Of a stretch of 64,000 nt of DNA, positions 27,124-35,397 are shown one piece after another. Position 1 is the stretch's first letter; every line of letters begins with the position of its first letter. The DNA is from an uncultured Blautia sp. Lineage in GTDB: Bacteria > Bacillota > Clostridia > Lachnospirales > Lachnospiraceae. The stretch covers positions 33,908 through 97,907 of the forward strand of contig NZ_CANTKB010000013.1 in the NCBI RefSeq assembly GCF_947654165.1. Direction: 5' to 3'. The position numbers were made by a program, and so were the translations under genes. The notes below the pieces were generated by a model that ran no database searches, was not told where the DNA came from, and saw only the letters and a list, made by a program, of their open reading frames with translations.

Positions 27124-27292
27124 AAACGATTCAGCCATGTGCCAAATGTAGAAATGATTGCATCATGTTCACATGTAAGCAGTTGTTTCTACATTTGGCA
27201 TTTGGGGACTCCCCATAAGCCACAGACAGAAGCTGCGTTAGCAGCAAAAGCCTGGGAACCAGGCGGTCTGTGGCTTAATGGCTGAATCGTTT
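27124..27292. repeat. 169-bp nested inverted-repeat element in lepA leader region
   Basis: The outer arms are a perfect 15-bp inverted repeat: AAACGATTCAGCCAT at 27124-27138 and its complement at 27278-27292. Inside are two long perfect hairpins. One is TGCCAAATGTAGAAA (27140-27154) with its complement at 27186-27200. The other is TAAGCCACAGAC (27216-27227) with its complement at 27266-27277. Smaller hairpins fill the loops: TGAT/ATCA, CATG/CATG, TGGGG/CCCCA (27203-27215), GCTGC/GCAGC (27232-27245) and GCCTGG/CCAGGC (27250-27264). The whole region folds as a multibranched structure. No target-site duplication was found. It could be a structured RNA in the lepA leader or a small non-autonomous mobile element. 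Confidence 0.85.
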
Positions 27293-27317
27293 CCTTTATT
27301 TTCAGACATACATATTT

Positions 27318-27347
27318 AGTATAGCACGAACAAAAGAAGATACGCAA
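27318..27347 (-). promoter_or_regulatory. Possible promoter of lepA-hemW
   Basis: TTGCGT (27342-27347 on the complement), an 18-bp spacer and TATACT (27318-27323). The -35 lies inside the terminator hairpin of the upstream gene. A transcript from here would carry the nested hairpin element before lepA. Confidence 0.5.
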
Positions 27348-27372
27348 GAAATTAATCCTGCGTATCTTCTGA
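27331..27372 (-). terminator. Terminator after AAA-ATPase/PD-(D/E)XK gene
   Basis: A perfect 12-bp stem, AGAAGATACGCA (27335-27346) with its complement at 27359-27370, and a 12-nt loop. A short T run follows on the minus strand and TTTTT lies near the other side. Confidence 0.8.
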
Positions 27373-27375
27373 TTT

Positions 27376-28962
27376 TTAAAGAATATATTCCTCAATGATG
27401 CACTCATGCTCTTTACTTTTTTTATCATAGGAAATTCCCACCAATAAAATATTGCCTATATAACCTGCAACAGCTTGCACATAATTCTTATCCTTAATCT
27501 GCTGCAATGCTGTTGTTGCTTTTTTATTCCACTTTAGTTCAACAAGCAGTGCTGGCATTTCCTCTGCGTACTCTGGTTTTGGCAAAAACACATAGTCTGC
27601 AAATCCTCTGCCCGTAGGCATTTCCCGTACTGGTATAAAGTAATACTGCATGGCTGACAGATAGGCAATCGTCAGAACACTGCTTAGAGAATTCTCATCA
27701 TTGTATTGAATTGCAGAAGCAAACTGTGTATGGATCTTTTCTATTTTTTCTGCTACTGTATCACAGTCCATATCAAGTGTTGCTTCTAGTAATTCTTTTG
27801 ATTCTCTTTGAAATTCAATCAATTCATTCCATTTTCTATCTTTTGTCGCAACCACAAACTCCTGCCGGATTTCTTCATTGGGAATAAAAGCTCTTCCTCT
27901 TTTCTGGTCATATGCCAGATATCCCATATGAATTAACAGCGTAATCACGTCATCTTTATTTTGAAAAGAAACCATATCATTCTGAAACGTATTGATGTCC
28001 ACTTCCACCGATGCTCCTGATAGCATTTGAATGATTGCTGTCCGCAGGCCATCAAAATTCATATTAATAAGTGGCTGAATAGAAATATAGGTACCTGTTT
28101 TTGACCAATAACTCTGATACTCTCCTCTCATCATTACACTTACAACTGCTTTAGGGTTGTAAACATGTTCATTGCCCAAAAGATATCCGTCATACCAATG
28201 TTTTACCCTATCAAATTCCATGGAATATTGTTCGCACAACATCTTCACTTCTTCTTCTGTAAATCCAATATACGGAGCAAAATTAGCAGGTGTCAGCATT
28301 GTGTATTCTTCAAAATTGTTTAATGCCGACTGGGTTCTAACCTTTTTCATAGGCAGAATTCCTGTCAAATAAGCCAAATGCAAAAATTTTGTAGGCTCAG
28401 TTCCTTTAAATAACCCTCTAAGGAAGTCAATATATTCTTCCTGCATTTTTAAGTTCGCAGCTTCATCACGAATCAGCACATCCCACTCATCTATGATAAT
28501 CACAAACTTATGTCCCGTCATCTGGGTAATATCAGCTAAAGCACCACCCAAGGTATTTTTCTTTGAAAAAGGAACATCCGGAAACTCATCTTTAAGTTCA
28601 CATAATACTTCTTGGGTAATATAAGAAACTGTTTTTTCTGCACTTCCTGCATCCATACAGCACCACTGTACATCCAAATGAATCACATCATGTTTGTTAA
28701 GATGTTCCTCATATAACTTCGTCTTACTTATATCTTTCCCTGAAAAAAGCTGTTCCGAATTACACCCTCGGCTATAATAGGCTGCCAGCATATTTGCAGT
28801 AATTGATTTTCCAAAACGCCTGGGGCGGCTATTGCATATCAAAGCCTGATTTGTATCCATAACTCGGTTAGTATATTCAATTAATCCTGTCTTATCAACG
28901 TATATTTCTGAATTCAAAGCAACCTGAAAGGCTGTGTTATCAGGATTCACAAATTTCCCCAT
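27376..28962 (-). CDS. AAA-ATPase-like protein with C-terminal PD-(D/E)XK nuclease domain
   Basis: A 528-residue protein of the abundant AAA-ATPase_like/PDDEXK_9 class (Pfam AAA-ATPase_like, DUF1703 type). The P-loop is SRPRRFGKSITANML near residue 50 and Walker B is FVIIIDEWDVLIRDE. The C-terminal nuclease-fold motifs are GFADYVFLP followed by ALLVELKWNKKA. AAAGGAG precedes ATG 28962. These proteins occur as scattered single genes in gut Firmicutes and Bacteroidetes; their role (mobile-element, defence or DNA processing) is not established. It ends at a clear terminator and is monocistronic. Confidence 0.88.
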   Translation of the reverse strand: MGKFVNPDNTAFQVALNSEIYVDKTGLIEYTNRVMDTNQALICNSRPRRFGKSITANMLAAYYSRGCNSEQLFSGKDISKTKLYEEHLNKHDVIHLDVQWCCMDAGSAEKTVSYITQEVLCELKDEFPDVPFSKKNTLGGALADITQMTGHKFVIIIDEWDVLIRDEAANLKMQEEYIDFLRGLFKGTEPTKFLHLAYLTGILPMKKVRTQSALNNFEEYTMLTPANFAPYIGFTEEEVKMLCEQYSMEFDRVKHWYDGYLLGNEHVYNPKAVVSVMMRGEYQSYWSKTGTYISIQPLINMNFDGLRTAIIQMLSGASVEVDINTFQNDMVSFQNKDDVITLLIHMGYLAYDQKRGRAFIPNEEIRQEFVVATKDRKWNELIEFQRESKELLEATLDMDCDTVAEKIEKIHTQFASAIQYNDENSLSSVLTIAYLSAMQYYFIPVREMPTGRGFADYVFLPKPEYAEEMPALLVELKWNKKATTALQQIKDKNYVQAVAGYIGNILLVGISYDKKSKEHECIIEEYIL

Positions 28963-29056
28963 AATTCAAATACTCCTTTCCAGACTAAGAGTCCATGAAA
29001 TACAAACTTCTATTTCCTATACACTGATTCTAAGTCAAACCTGTTCTTTATGCAAG

Positions 29057-30661
29057 TCATACATCACTTTTTGTCAGCTTCATAACTCCCCCCTGTATCT
29101 CATAAATCTCATCCGCTATTTCATCATAAATTTTGTTATGGCTGATAACCAGAATACATTTTTTCTTCTTAATCCTTCCCAGCTCCTCTGCAAAATTCTG
29201 CTCTGTCTTATCATCCAGATTGCTTCCCGGTTCATCCAGAAGCATAAACTGGCTATCTCTAAATAAAATCCTTGCAAGAAATATTTTCTGCTTTTCTCCC
29301 AGGGATAGATTTTCCGGCTTCGTGGTGACTTCTTTGTCTGCCGGAGGCAAATGCAGAAGCTCCTCTATTTTTTCATAACTTCCAGGTTCCGCTTCCTGGC
29401 CGCACAGCACGTTTTCCCTGACTGTTCCCGGGAAAATAAAGTTGGGATAAAACAGGTAGCTGAAATCATTTCTATATTTTGATGGAATCAGAACTTTTCC
29501 ATTTTCCTCAATCTGCATCTGTTCTTCTGAAAACACACCTGACAGAATATGAAACAATGTGGATTTTCCACATCCGTTTTCTCCTTTTATCAGAATCAAT
29601 CCAGGTTCTTCTACTGACAATTCTGGGATTTTGTACAAAACAGACCGGTCTGCCCGGTGTAAGGTAACATTTCTAATCAGAAGTTCTCCCCCTTCACTGC
29701 CTGGAAGTTTTTTCTCCTGTTCCGGCATTTCTACAAACTCTCTGGCACGTTTGAAATTCGCTTTCTGGCTCATAAGGTCTGCCTGTACCATGGCAATATC
29801 ACCTAATGGTGCAAACAAATAGACAATAAGCTGTAATACAAATAACAGTGTGCCAAGGCTCATCTGTGCATTTACAACCAGATTTCCTCCCACAATTAAA
29901 ATCAGAAGCGGTGCCAGGGTTGTAATAAATTTAGGCAGCTCCATAGTAAATAACAGAAAGAAATGCTTCTTATTCTGCGTCTTATAAAATTTGGATAAGG
30001 TATTTTGATACCGTTTTAACATATAGTCCCAGGAATCATTTAAGCCGATACTCACCTTTTGATTCAGGATAATATCCACCTCTCTCTGCCACGCATCCAG
30101 ATTTTTCCGTTCTTCACTGACCAGAATTTGCAGTTTTCCTTTGTTTAGATAACTGGACACCAGATACAATGGTGCCATAAGAAGTGCAATCATTCCAAGT
30201 CCATAATGTGTGCGGAAAATCAAAAAAATTACCACCAGCAGTTCAATAAAATCTACGGGTACACAGATGAGATAATTTGCCAGAGTATAAATCGGAGTCA
30301 TGTCATTGATGACATTAAAAATCTTACTTTTCGGTTCCTTTTCATAAGCCGGAATCTGGCATTTTGAAATCTTTTTGGCAATTTCCATACGGTAATCTTC
30401 TGCAACACGATTTACATATACCTGGCTCATATACTTAGAAAAATAGAACTGAAACACATGAATGGCAACGCATGTCAATATCACAAAAACGACCCAGATA
30501 TAGGGAATTGTCTTTCCTTTTTCTATCATTTCATCTGTCAGATATAGGGTAAAAAATGACGGAATAAGCATAAGCAAAAAAGTCACAAGTTCCATGCAAA
30601 TACGGCCAAGACGAACCCTTAACGGAATTTCTACAATACAAAGTTCTGATGTTTTCAACAT
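29057..30661 (-). CDS. ABC exporter, fused membrane and ATPase domains
   Basis: A 534-residue half-transporter: a six-helix exporter domain (residues about 15-300) and an ATPase domain with GENGCGKST, MLLDEPGSNLDD and VISHN. The signature loop reads LSLGEKQKI in place of LSGGQ. There is no peptidase C39 domain. It follows the MFS gene by 102 bp on the same strand and stands downstream of two broken HTH/TPR regulators, an arrangement seen around peptide or drug export systems. The substrate is unknown; a homodimer is expected since no partner half is adjacent. Confidence 0.88.
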   Translation of the reverse strand: MLKTSELCIVEIPLRVRLGRICMELVTFLLMLIPSFFTLYLTDEMIEKGKTIPYIWVVFVILTCVAIHVFQFYFSKYMSQVYVNRVAEDYRMEIAKKISKCQIPAYEKEPKSKIFNVINDMTPIYTLANYLICVPVDFIELLVVIFLIFRTHYGLGMIALLMAPLYLVSSYLNKGKLQILVSEERKNLDAWQREVDIILNQKVSIGLNDSWDYMLKRYQNTLSKFYKTQNKKHFFLLFTMELPKFITTLAPLLILIVGGNLVVNAQMSLGTLLFVLQLIVYLFAPLGDIAMVQADLMSQKANFKRAREFVEMPEQEKKLPGSEGGELLIRNVTLHRADRSVLYKIPELSVEEPGLILIKGENGCGKSTLFHILSGVFSEEQMQIEENGKVLIPSKYRNDFSYLFYPNFIFPGTVRENVLCGQEAEPGSYEKIEELLHLPPADKEVTTKPENLSLGEKQKIFLARILFRDSQFMLLDEPGSNLDDKTEQNFAEELGRIKKKKCILVISHNKIYDEIADEIYEIQGGVMKLTKSDV

Positions 30662-30763
30662 ATGATGATTCTCCCTTTCTGTACGAAATATTCTTATATA
30701 GATAGAACGGATGAACAGGGAAAAGCGTTGGAAAAATTTTTTTAATTTCCCCTATACCTATCG

Positions 30764-32056
30764 TTATCCTAATATTTTTTCATTTATCTCATGCATAAAT
30801 GGCAGCCTACGTACTAATCTATTTATCCCCATAACAAAAGATATCAGTAAATAACCCAAGCCACATAGAAAAAAGGGAAAGATTGAATCTGACACTTGAG
30901 CAATGATGCCACCTAAAAGAGAGCCAAACAGAGCTGCTACTGCCATTAAACTTAAATTTACGGTATTTACTCTTCCAATCATATTTGCAGATGGAAGTTG
31001 TTGAAATAAAGTTCCGAAAATAATATTAGTAACTCCAAGTGCATTCATTGCTACAATCATAAATATCACACCGGCTACGGGAATTTGTTTAACCAACAGT
31101 GTCATTAAGACCCAGGATGTTCCCCCATATAGGAATAAAATGGGAATAAGTTTTCCAACTGCAAAATGTTTTACTAAAAAACTGCTAATCATAGAACCGC
31201 TGATGGAGCCTACTGCAAAAAATGTTAATACCAGGCCATAACCTATAGCTGAACCAAATACTTCTGATGAGAATGCGGGCAAATTTACTAACATCATGGC
31301 ATACAATAAGTTAAGCCCTACCAAAGGAATAATCAATGACAATATTGTCCTGTTTCTTATAAACATCAATCCACTTTTTAAATCCTTTAAATAGGAACAC
31401 CAGTATTCTTTTAAATCAGCTTTTCTCTCATCTGCTTTTACCTTAAATTGATTTTCTACTTCTACAGATTGTTTTCTGACTAACATTGCACTACGTAAAA
31501 TAAGCAGTGCTACCAAAAGAGCCAACAGATTAATCGTACTATTTATCAACAAAATTTCCTGTATACTCAAAACAACCAAAAGTACTCCTGATATTGCATT
31601 AAACAATAAATCAATTCCAGTATTTGTCATTGAAAGGATAGAATTAGCAGTAACCAGCTCATCTTTACGTACTATAGCAGGCACAACCACATTATGTATA
31701 GAATAAGTTATTCTCGACATTAAGTTAAATAACGGTATGCTAAATACCAGAATCCATACATTAAGCATGTCACCTAAAGAGAAAAAACACAAACCTGCTA
31801 TCACCAAAAAGGCTGTTCCGCTGGTAAATGCAAGTAATTTTTCTTTATTGGAACGGTCGATGATGGGGCCAACAAAAAAGTTAAGTACATCAGACAAAGA
31901 AAACATAAATCCACCGATAGCTGTATAAAAGGAACTTTTCGTCAAATCATATAATATCCACATTAAAACAATATAAAATAAACTGTCTCCTAAGTTGATA
32001 AAAATCCTATGGGAAATAATTTTGCCAAAAGCTTTATTTTTATTAAGCTTGTTCAT
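30764..32056 (-). CDS. Major facilitator superfamily efflux transporter
   Basis: A 430-residue protein with about twelve transmembrane helices, of the MFS group that includes macrolide and enterobactin-type exporters. The motif A-like loop GPIIDRSNKEK is between helices 2 and 3. I chose ATG 32056 because GGAAG lies about eight bases upstream; the reading from 32077 has no ribosome site. A good promoter is at 32103-32131 and a 24-bp palindrome abuts its -35. Substrate unknown. Confidence 0.88.
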   Translation of the reverse strand: MNKLNKNKAFGKIISHRIFINLGDSLFYIVLMWILYDLTKSSFYTAIGGFMFSLSDVLNFFVGPIIDRSNKEKLLAFTSGTAFLVIAGLCFFSLGDMLNVWILVFSIPLFNLMSRITYSIHNVVVPAIVRKDELVTANSILSMTNTGIDLLFNAISGVLLVVLSIQEILLINSTINLLALLVALLILRSAMLVRKQSVEVENQFKVKADERKADLKEYWCSYLKDLKSGLMFIRNRTILSLIIPLVGLNLLYAMMLVNLPAFSSEVFGSAIGYGLVLTFFAVGSISGSMISSFLVKHFAVGKLIPILFLYGGTSWVLMTLLVKQIPVAGVIFMIVAMNALGVTNIIFGTLFQQLPSANMIGRVNTVNLSLMAVAALFGSLLGGIIAQVSDSIFPFFLCGLGYLLISFVMGINRLVRRLPFMHEINEKILG

Positions 32057-32102
32057 ACTCATCTCTTCCTTTTCCATTAAAAATACGTGTCGTCAAGTCC
32101 GT

Positions 32103-32131
32103 ATTATACTAATCCGTTTTTTAAAAGTCCA
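32103..32131 (-). promoter_or_regulatory. Sigma-A promoter of the MFS-ABC transporter genes
   Basis: TGGACT (32126-32131 on the complement), a 17-bp spacer and a perfect TATAAT (32103-32108). Confidence 0.65.
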
Positions 32132-32136
32132 TGACG

Positions 32137-32160
32137 TTTTCGGAAAACTTTTTCCAAAAA
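32137..32160. promoter_or_regulatory. Palindromic operator candidate next to the -35
   Basis: The arms GGAAAA and TTTTCC are separated by two bases (32142-32155). Flanking TTTT and AAAA extend the match to 24 bp with one mismatch. It lies five bases upstream of the -35, where an activator such as the adjacent HTH/TPR regulators would bind. It is also AT-rich enough to be chance. Confidence 0.4.
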
Positions 32161-32176
32161 CCTCAAAAGAGAAAGA

Positions 32177-33094
32177 CTAAATTTTAAACTCCCCATACCG
32201 TTCCTCAAAATGTTTCCGTATATGGCTCCTGATTCTGATATCACCCACGAAGTCTGCCATGTAATAAGCCTGTACCAGCTTTTCCTTGCAGGCTTCTTCA
32301 TCCTTATGCTGTACTTCCATCTCATAGGCAATATTATATAAACTCCCATAAAGTCTTCCTGCCATATCATGTTTCATATATCTTTTTGCTTCTTTCTCCT
32401 CCATTTCCAGGGCTTCTTCTGTCTCTCCACTTCTCCCCAGGCACTGTGCCAGGTTTGACAAGAGAAGCCCTTCACTGACACATTTCTCTTCTTCGTTCAT
32501 CCTCGTTGTTTCAAAATATTTTTGCATCTGCCGCATGATATCCAATGCCTCTTGATAATTTTCTTCCTGCATATAGGAAACCGCAATGTTACAAATTATC
32601 CCACATTCTGTCCTGGTAAACACTCCCTTAGGGACATTTTTCCCATCCCAATGAGGAATGGTAAGCCGCAGTGCTTCATTTAATTTTGCTCTCTTTTCTT
32701 TTTCACTGATTTCACCCAAATTATACCTGCACAGTGCCCTCAGCCGCATGACTGCCTGCCTGTTTACTTTATCTTCCAAATCCAGATGCTCTTCAAAATC
32801 TTCCAGCTTCATTAAGGCTTCTTCAAACTGATGGGACTGGTTAAGCTGGAGAATCTTCTCTCACTGTTCCATTTTCTTATAACTTTCTACCCTGATATGG
32901 GGAAAATATTTTTCCCCACACCTTCCCATACGCTCCATCAATGCTTTGAAATTTGCCCTGTTGGGTGTCCGTTTTCCCGTCTCGATTCTGGATAAGGTTT
33001 CTGTAGTACAGATACCTTCTGACAGCTCTTCCTGTGTCATGCCCAGGCTTTCTCTTGTCCGTTTTATGACTTCTCCTATATAATACAATCCCAT
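32177..33094 (-). pseudogene. HTH/TPR transcriptional regulator interrupted by in-frame TGA
   Basis: Residues 1-77 form an XRE-type helix-turn-helix (IGEVIKRTRESLGMTQEELSEGICTTETLSRIE). Translation then meets TGA at 32861-32863. The same frame continues without a break (EKILQLNQSHQFEEAL then MKLEDFEEHLDL) for 228 more codons of TPR-like helices to 32177. The two halves together have the length (about 305 residues) and layout of Rgg/PlcR-like quorum-type regulators. A single substitution (for example TGG or CGA to TGA) explains the break. The start overlaps the end of the preceding broken regulator by 19 bases. The TPR part also has its own ATG at 32812, so separate HTH and TPR products are possible in principle. 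Confidence 0.8.
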
Positions 33095-34024
33095 TGATAG
33101 ATTTCCTCCAAGTATTTCCGGATTTTCTCTGCCTCTTCCTGTTTTTCATACAAGCGGTAAATATAGTATGCCTTTTGCCAGCTTTTCAGCATAACCTCCT
33201 TTGCTTCCCCTTTTTCTGAAAAAGATCTTCCAGACATTTTGCCTGTATATGCAGTAATTCCGGCAAACAACAGGTTTTCTTTTCTTCCTGCAGTATCTTC
33301 AGGCATGTTTCCGCTGCGTTCAGGGTTCTGGCACTGCCTTTCATCTCCATCATGTTTCTGGCATGTTTGCAGAAAAGTTCTGTATATAATTTCAAATAGA
33401 TTTTAACTCTTTTTTCTCACGCCCTATGTTTTCCAAGAGCATTTCCCTGAGTTTCTCACTTTTTTCTACTTCACCCATATGCTCATAAATATCCGAAAGA
33501 GCATTGAGGATTTCCAGTTCCATTTCCCCAAGTGCAGCATTTTCTACCATCTGTTCCCTGCTTGGAGCAATTTCTTCTGCAGCAGCTTCTAATAACTCTT
33601 TTGCTTCTTGAAAATCCCCTTCCTGCATGCATAAAAAACCCTGCATATATGCAAGAAACTGTCTCTGCAAAGGATTTTTTTCTACTTTTTCTCCCCACTG
33701 CTGCCTGTACGTTTGAATGGCACAAGCCAGTCTTTCTGTATCTTCCCTGAATGCCAATTCTTCCATTTGGCTTCTCTGTTCCCACTGCTGCAGTTCTTCT
33801 TCTGTGGCATAAGGCTCATACTTATCTATTTTATAACCAAGGCGCTGAAAGATTCTCCATGCCAGCAAAAGATCCATTTCCCGCTCTCCTGCTTCAATCC
33901 TGCTCAGAGTTGCCACGGAACACAAGCCCCTTGAAAGCTGCTCCAGCCCTATTTTTGCCTCTTCCCGCATCCTGCGGACAATATCGCCTACAGTCCACTG
34001 CTGTTGTTCGTTCCAGTCAATCAT
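33076..34024 (-). pseudogene. HTH/TPR transcriptional regulator with two frameshifts
   Basis: The N-terminal 210 codons (34024-33392) encode an XRE-like HTH (VGDIVRRMREEAKIGLEQLSRG) and the first TPR helices. The family-like continuation (LKLYTELFCKHARNMMEMKG...) lies in another frame at 33395-33186, and the last part (KSWQKAYYIYRLYEKQEEAEK...QWDCII) in a third at 33306-33076. Each break coincides with a poly-A run (six A near 33412, five A near 33216 on the coding strand). One extra A at each would restore a single frame. The start overlaps the oxidoreductase stop by eight bases. Assembly or sequencing error is a real alternative. Confidence 0.75.
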
Positions 34025-35309
34025 TTTGTCTCCTTATCTCATCCATATCCACAACGTTTCCGCCATCCAGCCGTGACTGCTCTGCTGCCAATGCGATATA
34101 ATGGCTTTCCAGTGACCGTTCCAGGGTAGTCATGGATTTTTCCGGTTCTTTCCCATCCAGGAGCATATCAAGAAATTCTTCCACCATCCGGTTATCACCG
34201 CCTGCATGTCCTGAAAAATCTTCGGAAAGTTTTGATACATCAATAATCTCAGGCTTTTGTCCAAATTCCTGGATTTGAATGGTATTTTCCGAAAGATCTG
34301 CAAGGATTTCTCCTTTCGTTCCCATAAATTTCGTAAATCTGGAATTTTTCTCTGTAAACCCACTCATGGTAAAGCTCATGGTGCTGCCGTCTGTCATGCA
34401 GATATTTACCACCTGATGATCCACCACATTGTTGTCACAGTGGTACACGCAGCGGCCATAAGGACCTTCTTTGATTGCTTTTCGTACCGTTTCCGGTGTG
34501 GGATTTAAAGTAAGCACATTGCAGGGCCAGTCTGTATTTCCCTTCTCCACACCTGTTTTTTCATTGGTAAGATAAATCTTCTCTGCATCAAAAGGACAGG
34601 TTTCTTTTATGCTGCATCCATCCATACACCGCAAAGCCGCTCCTTTGGGTGCCCTTTCTTCTTTAAACAAATAGGTGCCTCCGTAAGAAGAAACGGATTT
34701 GGCAGTCTTTCCGGTAAGCCACAGCAGCAGATCCATATCATGGCAGCATTTCTGAAGAATCATAGGACTGGTCGTGTTGGAATTTCTCCAGTTTCCACGC
34801 ACAAAGCTGTGAGCCTGATGCCAGTAACCCACATTTTCGATTCCCATAACCGTCACAACCTCCCCAATCTGCCCGGCATCCAGAATCTCTTTTAATTTAG
34901 TATAAAACGGGGTATAGCGAAGCACATGACAGACCACAACCTTTCTGTCATACTTCTGTGCTGTCTTCAAAAGTTCTTTGCATTCTTCTAATTTGGGTGA
35001 GATTGGTTTTTCCAACAGCAGATCGTATCCTTTTTCCAGTGCCGGAATGGCATGGCTCACATGCTGCCGGTCCTGTGTGGTAATAAACATCACATCTGCA
35101 AGTTTCTCCTGTGCCAGAAGCTCTTCTGCACTGGAAAAGCAGAATTCTTCCGGAACCTGGTACTCCTCTGCAACTTCTCTCACTTTTTCCGGATCGATAT
35201 CTGCAATTGCTGTAATCTTCATTTTTTCCGGAAATAGTTTTGCTGTTTTTGCATAGGTGTCCTTTCCTCTGCTCCCAAGTCCTGCAAGTGCTACGGTGAT
35301 TTTTCTCAT
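34017..35309 (-). CDS. Gfo/Idh/MocA family NAD(P)-dependent oxidoreductase
   Basis: A 430-residue protein. An N-terminal Rossmann domain (VALAGLGSRGKDTYAK) is followed by the family's EKP motif (LLLEKPISP) and a C-terminal substrate domain. A cysteine-bearing insertion (CSIKETC, then CVYHCDN) around residues 230-290 occurs in a subset of the family. It probably oxidises or reduces a sugar, inositol or related polyol; the substrate is not readable. The HTH/TPR regulator gene overlaps its 3' end, and a terminator at 35330-35386 separates it from the upstream polymer operon. Confidence 0.9.
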   Translation of the reverse strand: MRKITVALAGLGSRGKDTYAKTAKLFPEKMKITAIADIDPEKVREVAEEYQVPEEFCFSSAEELLAQEKLADVMFITTQDRQHVSHAIPALEKGYDLLLEKPISPKLEECKELLKTAQKYDRKVVVCHVLRYTPFYTKLKEILDAGQIGEVVTVMGIENVGYWHQAHSFVRGNWRNSNTTSPMILQKCCHDMDLLLWLTGKTAKSVSSYGGTYLFKEERAPKGAALRCMDGCSIKETCPFDAEKIYLTNEKTGVEKGNTDWPCNVLTLNPTPETVRKAIKEGPYGRCVYHCDNNVVDHQVVNICMTDGSTMSFTMSGFTEKNSRFTKFMGTKGEILADLSENTIQIQEFGQKPEIIDVSKLSEDFSGHAGGDNRMVEEFLDMLLDGKEPEKSMTTLERSLESHYIALAAEQSRLDGGNVVDMDEIRRQND

Positions 35310-35329
35310 GCTGATTTCCTCCCTTTATG

Positions 35330-35386
35330 AAAAGCCGGAGTGCATAGACACCCCCTGTCAGGAAACGCATCTGCAATCCGGCTTTG
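35330..35386 (-). terminator. Terminator of the polymer biosynthesis operon
   Basis: On the minus strand AAAGCCGGATTGCA pairs imperfectly with TGCACTCCGGCTTT, followed by a short T stretch. It lies between the LTA-synthase-like gene and the oxidoreductase gene. Confidence 0.65.
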
Positions 35387-35397
35387 CTCATTTTCAG

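Noticed and set aside
27124..27292. CRISPR array or integron attC site
   Set aside because: The repeats are inverted and nested rather than direct and evenly spaced, and there is no cas gene, integrase or cassette.
27124..27292. Target-site duplication that would prove a MITE
   Set aside because: The flanks (ATTTCATTT on the left, CCTTTATTTT on the right) show no convincing direct repeat.
27189..27428. 79-codon minus-strand open frame across the palindromic element
   Set aside because: It runs through a terminator and a fold-back element into the end of another gene; no family features.
27376..28962. Restriction or anti-phage defence system
   Set aside because: The nuclease-fold AAA protein is single, with no methyltransferase or other defence partner, and the family is too widespread and uncharacterised to claim defence.
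33076..33395. Two small independent genes after the HTH protein
   Set aside because: Both fragments continue the HTH/TPR protein in shifted frames, and the breaks sit at A runs, so they are pieces of one gene.
33200..33420. Programmed -1 frameshifting in the HTH/TPR regulator
   Set aside because: Neither site forms a proper X-XXY-YYZ heptamer in the zero frame, and two successive programmed shifts in one gene are very unlikely.
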